Shown in pieces: positions 43,747-47,730 of a stretch of DNA of 47,730 nt. The notes under the pieces were generated by a model. That model was not told the DNA's origin, searched no databases, and worked only from the letters and a program-made list of their open reading frames with translations. The position numbers and the translations under genes are program-made. The stretch covers positions 1-47,730 of the forward strand of contig RGPS01000017.1 of NCBI GenBank assembly GCA_010084195.1, written 5' to 3'. Position 1 is the stretch's first letter; each line of letters begins with the position of its first letter. This stretch comes from Terriglobia bacterium. GTDB lineage: Bacteria; Acidobacteriota; Terriglobia; Bryobacterales; Bryobacteraceae.

Positions 43747-46700
43747 ATGAATCGGCTGTTCCTGCGAGTGGGCGCCTTGCTGTTGTGCGCCAGCGGTTTC
43801 ATATTTGGTCAGAACTCGGGCTCAGTCGCCGGAGTGGTCATCGACCAGACCGGTGCGGTCGTTCCAAACGCGAGTGTCACCATGCTCAACCCGGAAACCG
43901 GGGTTCCCACCAAAACCACCAGTCTTGCCGATGGCAGCTATCTGCTCAACAATCTTACCCCGGCGAAGTACGACATCACGGCTGAGGCAGCCGGCTTCAA
44001 GACTTTCGCCCGCAAGGGTATCGAAGTCCACGTTGCCGACAAGCTCACCCTGAATGTCTCCCTCGAAGTGGGCGAATCCAGCCAGACCGTTACCGTCATC
44101 GACGAAGCCCCGCTTCTGCGCACGGAAGACGCGCAGGTGGGCGAAGTGGTCAACAATAACTTCATTCGCAACATGCCGCAGCTGAACCGCAATGCTTTCG
44201 CGCTGTTGCGCCTTGCCAGTAACGTGCAGGGTTCTGAGAACTCCGTGCAGCTGAACGGCGGCCGGACCAGTGCGGTGGATTACTACATTGACGGCGGCGT
44301 GGTGAACTCGGGGCAGTCCAACCGCCTCACCAATCAGGCACCGTCCATGGACGCAGTCGCCGAATTCAAAGTGGTGACCTCCGGCATCTCGGCTGAGTTC
44401 GGTCGCATTTCGGGCGGCTACGTTACTCTCATCACCAAGTCGGGTACAAATTCTTATCACGGCAGCATGTACGAATACATGTTCAACGACATGTTCAACG
44501 CCAACACCTGGGCGCAAAATGCCCTCGGGGCGCGCAAAGCCCACTTCCGCCAGAATGACTACGGCTTCACGCTGGGCGGACCGGTGTCCATTCCCAAACT
44601 CTACAACGGCCGTAATAAGACGTTCTTCTTCATTGACAATGAGTACCTCAAGCGCAATGGTTCCGGCACCATCAACCTGAACAGTGTACCCAATACGCTG
44701 GAGCGCACCGGTGACCTCAGCCAGACCACATTCCAGGGCCGCGTCTACAACATGTATGACCCGTTCGGACCACAGGTGTTCAACACCGGTCGCGGGTTGT
44801 GGGAGCGCACCGGACTGCTGGGCGGCAATGGCCGCGTTGTCCCCCCGTCGCTGATCTCGCCCGTTTCGCAGGCCATTCTCAAAATGATTCCCGCGCCGAA
44901 CCGGCCTTCGGTGGCCGGCAGCAGCAGCCTGAATAACTATGGTTCCGCGTCGGGTGACGCACTGTACAACTTCCGCTTCGGGGTTCGGCTGGATCACAAC
45001 CTGACGCAGAATCAACGGCTCAACATTCGTTGGGCGACCTTTGCCAGCAATGGTTCTGCGACCCGCCTGATGGATTCGCCGCTCTACACTTCCAGTGCTC
45101 TCGAATCCAACGGCGGTGCCAATGCGAACATCAACTACACCTGGACGGCGCGCCCGACCATGATCGTGGACTGGCGCAGTTCCGTTACCCACACACCTAC
45201 CTTCAGCGGCAATGTCCACGACGCCGCCTTCAGCAACTCGTTTCTCCCCAAGGTCTATGCCGAGTACCTCGGTCCCAACGACATTCCCTTCATCAACAAC
45301 ACTTTCATGAGCGGTACGGCTTACGGTCAGGCAGGCGCGGCGACAGTAGCGAACTCCACCAGCTACAACTTTGCGCTCACCACCACCAAGGTCTTTGCGA
45401 AGCATGTCGTCAAGTTTGGCGGGGAGCATCGCCGTTACTACGACAACTTCCTGAATGCCGGCGGTGCGGGTAACGTGATGAACTTCATGGTCAACCCCCT
45501 GCATCAGTTCCAGGGTGATTTTGGCCTCGGCGCCAACGAGGGCCGCGTGGCTGGTCTCGGTTCCTTCCTGCTCGGGATCAACAATCGCAACAACATTGCC
45601 AAGCCCACCACCCGTGCGATGAACACCAACTACAACGGCATGTTCATTCAGGATGACTGGAAGGTGACTTCAAAGCTTACCCTGAATCTTGGCCTGCGCT
45701 GGGATAACGAGCGTCCCACCACCGAGCGCGGCGACAAGCTGTACTTCTGGGATCCTGATTATCCTTCCCTATTTAAGGTCAACGCGGGTTATAACTTCAC
45801 GGCTGAAGCGGTGAAGGCAGGTCTGCCGGCAAACACTCCGGTGCCGGCCTGGGCCACAAAGGGCAGTTTCAATCCCGGGGCCGTCCTCATCGCCAACACC
45901 CCGGAATTCAAATCCCGTACACCGCAGCAACTGAATAACTTCCTCTTCGCCCCACGTGTCGGCATCGCGTACCAGTTCAACAACCGGACAGTTCTTCGCA
46001 TGTCCGGCGGCAAAATGTACCTGCCGACCACGGGCAACCCGAACAACTACGCCAGCAGCAATGCCAACGTCGCTCTGTCCGATCAGGCGTTTGCCGGCTG
46101 GCATGCCTCTACCGATGGCGGACGGAACTACATCTCCACCTGGGCCAACCCCTTCCCGCTGCCTTCTATGTTCAACAGCTTTACCCGTGACGTTCGCACC
46201 GCCAACCTGCAGAGCTCGCTCGACCCGGGGGCGACGGTTGTCTCACGCCAGCTGCGCATGCCCACGGAGTACAACTGGTCGGCCGAAATTCAGCGCCAGC
46301 TTCCTGCCAACGTGGTCGTAAATGTCGGCTACAGCGGCAATCGTGGTCTCGGGCTGCTCGCTACCAACACCATCAGCACGTTCCCCAAGAGCCTGCTGAT
46401 TCCCTCGAATGCAGCCAACATGCAGCGCCCGATGCTTTCGCCGAACGCGGGGCAGACGCTGGAAACCACCATCACCGGGACAACTCAGCAACTGGGCCTG
46501 CTCCAGTATGACTACCCATTCTATGGTCGCGTACAGGTCTCCGGCCTGAATCTGGGGCGGTCCAGCTACCACGCGATGTACATCCGCCTCGAACGCCGCT
46601 TCAGCAAAGGTCTGTCTATCCTGGGCAACTATACTTTCAGCCGACTCCTCGACGATACTGGCGGGGCGGACGGTCAGGGTTCCAAGACCGTGCAGTCTTT

Positions 46701-47361
46701 TGACTCCTTCAATGCGGCCTGGGGCCTGAGTCCTCTGGACCGTAAGCATCGCCTCAACATCGCTTACACCTACGAATTCCCGTTCGGTGCCGGTCGCCAC
46801 TTTTTGGGCTCACCCACCGGCGTGGCCTCCAAGGTTCTCGACACGGTGGTCGGCGGCTGGCAGGTGGCCGGTAACTACTCCTGGATCACGGGCGCACCGG
46901 TCACCCTCACCGGAAGCACCACCAGCAACATCAACAACACCATTAAGATCAACCAGACCTGGGGCAGTTATGCCACCAGCGACCACAACCTGACGCCGTC
47001 CAATTACGCCAACGACAAGCAGGTTCTGTATTCGCCGGTAGACCCCATCACCACGTCCAGCATTCGCAGGCTGGATCCGACCAAGGTTCTGGGGGCTCGC
47101 TCCTTTATCTCTGGTGACCTGCCTCCGAACAGCAACGACTACCGAAATCCCGGCAACTACCAGATGGACATCTCGCTGATGAAGAACTTCAAAATCAGAG
47201 AGGCATCCTATGTTCAGTTCCGTGCTGAGGCTCAGAACGCGTTCAATATCCGCGGTTTCGGGGCCTATAATTCTCAGATTGGTGCCGTGAACTACGGCCT
47301 GATTACCGCCGCAGGGAATGTAGCCCGCCAGATTCAACTCTCGCTCCGCATTAACTTCTAA
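43747..47361 (+). CDS. Oar-type TonB-dependent receptor (second, larger copy)
   Basis: A 1204-residue outer-membrane protein. It has a signal peptide (MNRLFLRVGALLLCASGFIFGQ), a carboxypeptidase-regulatory-like domain (about 27-110; SVAGVVIDQTGAVVPNASVTM), a plug with GEVVNNNFIRNMPQLNRNAFALLRLAS and QLNGGRTSAVDYYIDGG, and a large beta-barrel ending in RQIQLSLRINF, with a terminal Phe. The barrel is rich in Asn, Tyr and Phe as expected. It is paralogous to the receptor at 10063 but longer. It is under promoter P3 and so probably imports the substrate of the local FadR-type regulon. It ends in a strong terminator. Confidence 0.94.
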   Translation: MNRLFLRVGALLLCASGFIFGQNSGSVAGVVIDQTGAVVPNASVTMLNPETGVPTKTTSLADGSYLLNNLTPAKYDITAEAAGFKTFARKGIEVHVADKLTLNVSLEVGESSQTVTVIDEAPLLRTEDAQVGEVVNNNFIRNMPQLNRNAFALLRLASNVQGSENSVQLNGGRTSAVDYYIDGGVVNSGQSNRLTNQAPSMDAVAEFKVVTSGISAEFGRISGGYVTLITKSGTNSYHGSMYEYMFNDMFNANTWAQNALGARKAHFRQNDYGFTLGGPVSIPKLYNGRNKTFFFIDNEYLKRNGSGTINLNSVPNTLERTGDLSQTTFQGRVYNMYDPFGPQVFNTGRGLWERTGLLGGNGRVVPPSLISPVSQAILKMIPAPNRPSVAGSSSLNNYGSASGDALYNFRFGVRLDHNLTQNQRLNIRWATFASNGSATRLMDSPLYTSSALESNGGANANINYTWTARPTMIVDWRSSVTHTPTFSGNVHDAAFSNSFLPKVYAEYLGPNDIPFINNTFMSGTAYGQAGAATVANSTSYNFALTTTKVFAKHVVKFGGEHRRYYDNFLNAGGAGNVMNFMVNPLHQFQGDFGLGANEGRVAGLGSFLLGINNRNNIAKPTTRAMNTNYNGMFIQDDWKVTSKLTLNLGLRWDNERPTTERGDKLYFWDPDYPSLFKVNAGYNFTAEAVKAGLPANTPVPAWATKGSFNPGAVLIANTPEFKSRTPQQLNNFLFAPRVGIAYQFNNRTVLRMSGGKMYLPTTGNPNNYASSNANVALSDQAFAGWHASTDGGRNYISTWANPFPLPSMFNSFTRDVRTANLQSSLDPGATVVSRQLRMPTEYNWSAEIQRQLPANVVVNVGYSGNRGLGLLATNTISTFPKSLLIPSNAANMQRPMLSPNAGQTLETTITGTTQQLGLLQYDYPFYGRVQVSGLNLGRSSYHAMYIRLERRFSKGLSILGNYTFSRLLDDTGGADGQGSKTVQSFDSFNAAWGLSPLDRKHRLNIAYTYEFPFGAGRHFLGSPTGVASKVLDTVVGGWQVAGNYSWITGAPVTLTGSTTSNINNTIKINQTWGSYATSDHNLTPSNYANDKQVLYSPVDPITTSSIRRLDPTKVLGARSFISGDLPPNSNDYRNPGNYQMDISLMKNFKIREASYVQFRAEAQNAFNIRGFGAYNSQIGAVNYGLITAAGNVARQIQLSLRINF

Positions 47362-47368
47362 GTAACCA

Positions 47369-47410
47369 GGGGCACGGTTCTAACTCCGAACCGTGCCCCG
47401 AAAGGTTTTT
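47369..47410 (+). terminator. Rho-independent terminator of the second TonB-dependent receptor
   Basis: A perfect 12-bp stem (GGGGCACGGTTC and its complement) with a 7-base loop is followed by GAAAGGTTTTT. Confidence 0.92.
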
Positions 47411-47419
47411 ACAGCCCCT

Positions 47420-47730
47420 ATGATCCGCCTCACCAGAGTTTTGCTGGCCGTTGTTAGTTGTGCTGCCCTCGAAGGGGCACTTTGTGCTCAGACCGACTGG
47501 CCAACTTATGGCCACGATCCCGGCAATCAGCGCCACTCTCCCCTGAAACAGATCACCGCAGGCAACGTGTCGAAACTGACGCGTGCCTGGACCTACCACC
47601 TCACTGTGGAAGCCCCCACCGGGGCCGCACCCGTGCAGGGCGAAGTCCCGGTGGCTGGTGGCAGAGGTCCTGCGGGCCGTGCGGGGCGGGGCGGGGGGGG
47701 GCGTGGTCGGACGTCAGAAGCTTCGCCGAT
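47420..47730 (+). CDS. PQQ-dependent dehydrogenase-like protein, N-terminal part
   Basis: ATG 47420 opens a frame that runs off the window after 103 codons. It begins with a signal peptide (MIRLTRVLLAVVSCAALEGALCAQ) followed by TDWPTYGHDPGNQRHSPLKQIT and VSKLTRAWTYH, the N-terminal signature of quinoprotein glucose/alcohol dehydrogenases (PQQ beta-propellers). An unusual Gly/Arg-rich insert follows (VAGGRGPAGRAGRGGGG), containing a run of nine G. Its start is only 10 bases after the receptor terminator T-run and has no visible ribosome site. Such enzymes oxidise sugars or alcohols in the periplasm. Confidence 0.85.
   Translation, partial: MIRLTRVLLAVVSCAALEGALCAQTDWPTYGHDPGNQRHSPLKQITAGNVSKLTRAWTYHLTVEAPTGAAPVQGEVPVAGGRGPAGRAGRGGGGRGRTSEASP

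Noticed and set aside
43822..45504. 560-codon open frame on the minus strand opposite the second receptor
   Set aside because: Antisense to a strongly recognised TonB-dependent receptor; His/Val/Arg-rich sequence with no domain.

Overview
The window looks like the chromosome of a GC-rich soil acidobacterium, most likely order Bryobacterales (Solibacter, Bryobacter or Paludibaculum relatives). The evidence is the set of families present together: two very large Oar-type TonB-dependent receptors with a carboxypeptidase-regulatory-like N-terminus, a TIGR03435-family secreted protein, a DUF1549/DUF1553 cytochrome-c protein paired with a DUF1501 protein, two CRTAC1-type FG-GAP/ASPIC-UnbV proteins, a PmoA/DUF6807 protein, DUF4252, DUF481, and many secreted proteins with short signal peptides. 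This is inferred from gene content, not from a marker gene.

Layout. 0.1-8.5 kb (+): aldo/keto reductase and a sugar-phosphate-isomerase-like protein, Lon protease, a DedA-rhodanese fusion, a DUF721/DciA-like protein, gatC-gatA and superoxide dismutase, ending in tandem repeats and a hairpin. 8.6-13.2 kb: TIGR03435 protein, a small membrane protein (-), and the first Oar-type receptor with a strong terminator. 13.3-16.1 kb (-): a hairpin-dense intergenic region, a TauE/SafE exporter behind a paired inverted repeat, a secreted bicupin, and an orphan Cas6-like RAMP endoribonuclease with no CRISPR array. 16.1-17.8 kb (+): a secreted unknown and a DUF481 protein. 18-24.7 kb (-): a PmoA-like protein, an MFS transporter, and a sigma-54-type response regulator with its PDZ/7TM/GAF/PAS histidine kinase. 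25-28 kb (+): a sigma-factor operon whose last gene is cut by the left end of an IS66-type element; the element remnant is fused to a prepilin peptidase that has lost its 5' part. 28.2-32 kb: a small membrane protein with no stop before it runs antisense into a cNMP-patatin protein (-), then an unrecognised 455-residue protein (-). 32.0-32.5 kb: a long intergenic region with a dyad and four perfect 18-bp repeats. 32.5-38.2 kb (+): DUF1549/1553, DUF1501, CRTAC1. 38.2-47.7 kb: a FadR/GntR regulator (-), then a secreted protein, CRTAC1, TPR protein, Tat-exported ABM protein, the second Oar-type receptor, and the start of a PQQ dehydrogenase that leaves the window.

The most interesting result is in the last block. 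Three promoters (39071, 42996, 43642) share TTGACCTGT-N3-ACAG-SCY-CTGWTA, each with a 17-bp spacer between TTGACC and a -10-like hexamer. Each carries a CTGT-N3-ACAG dyad of the FadR-subfamily GT-N3-AC type, and a FadR-family gene stands divergently beside the first copy. Together they look like an undescribed local regulon for outer-membrane uptake and periplasmic processing of some substrate. The substrate is not known; sugar acids or other organic acids are possible because FCD-domain GntR regulators usually sense such ligands.

Protein families are assigned by recognising motifs by eye; no database search was possible. Promoters and operators are pattern-based predictions.
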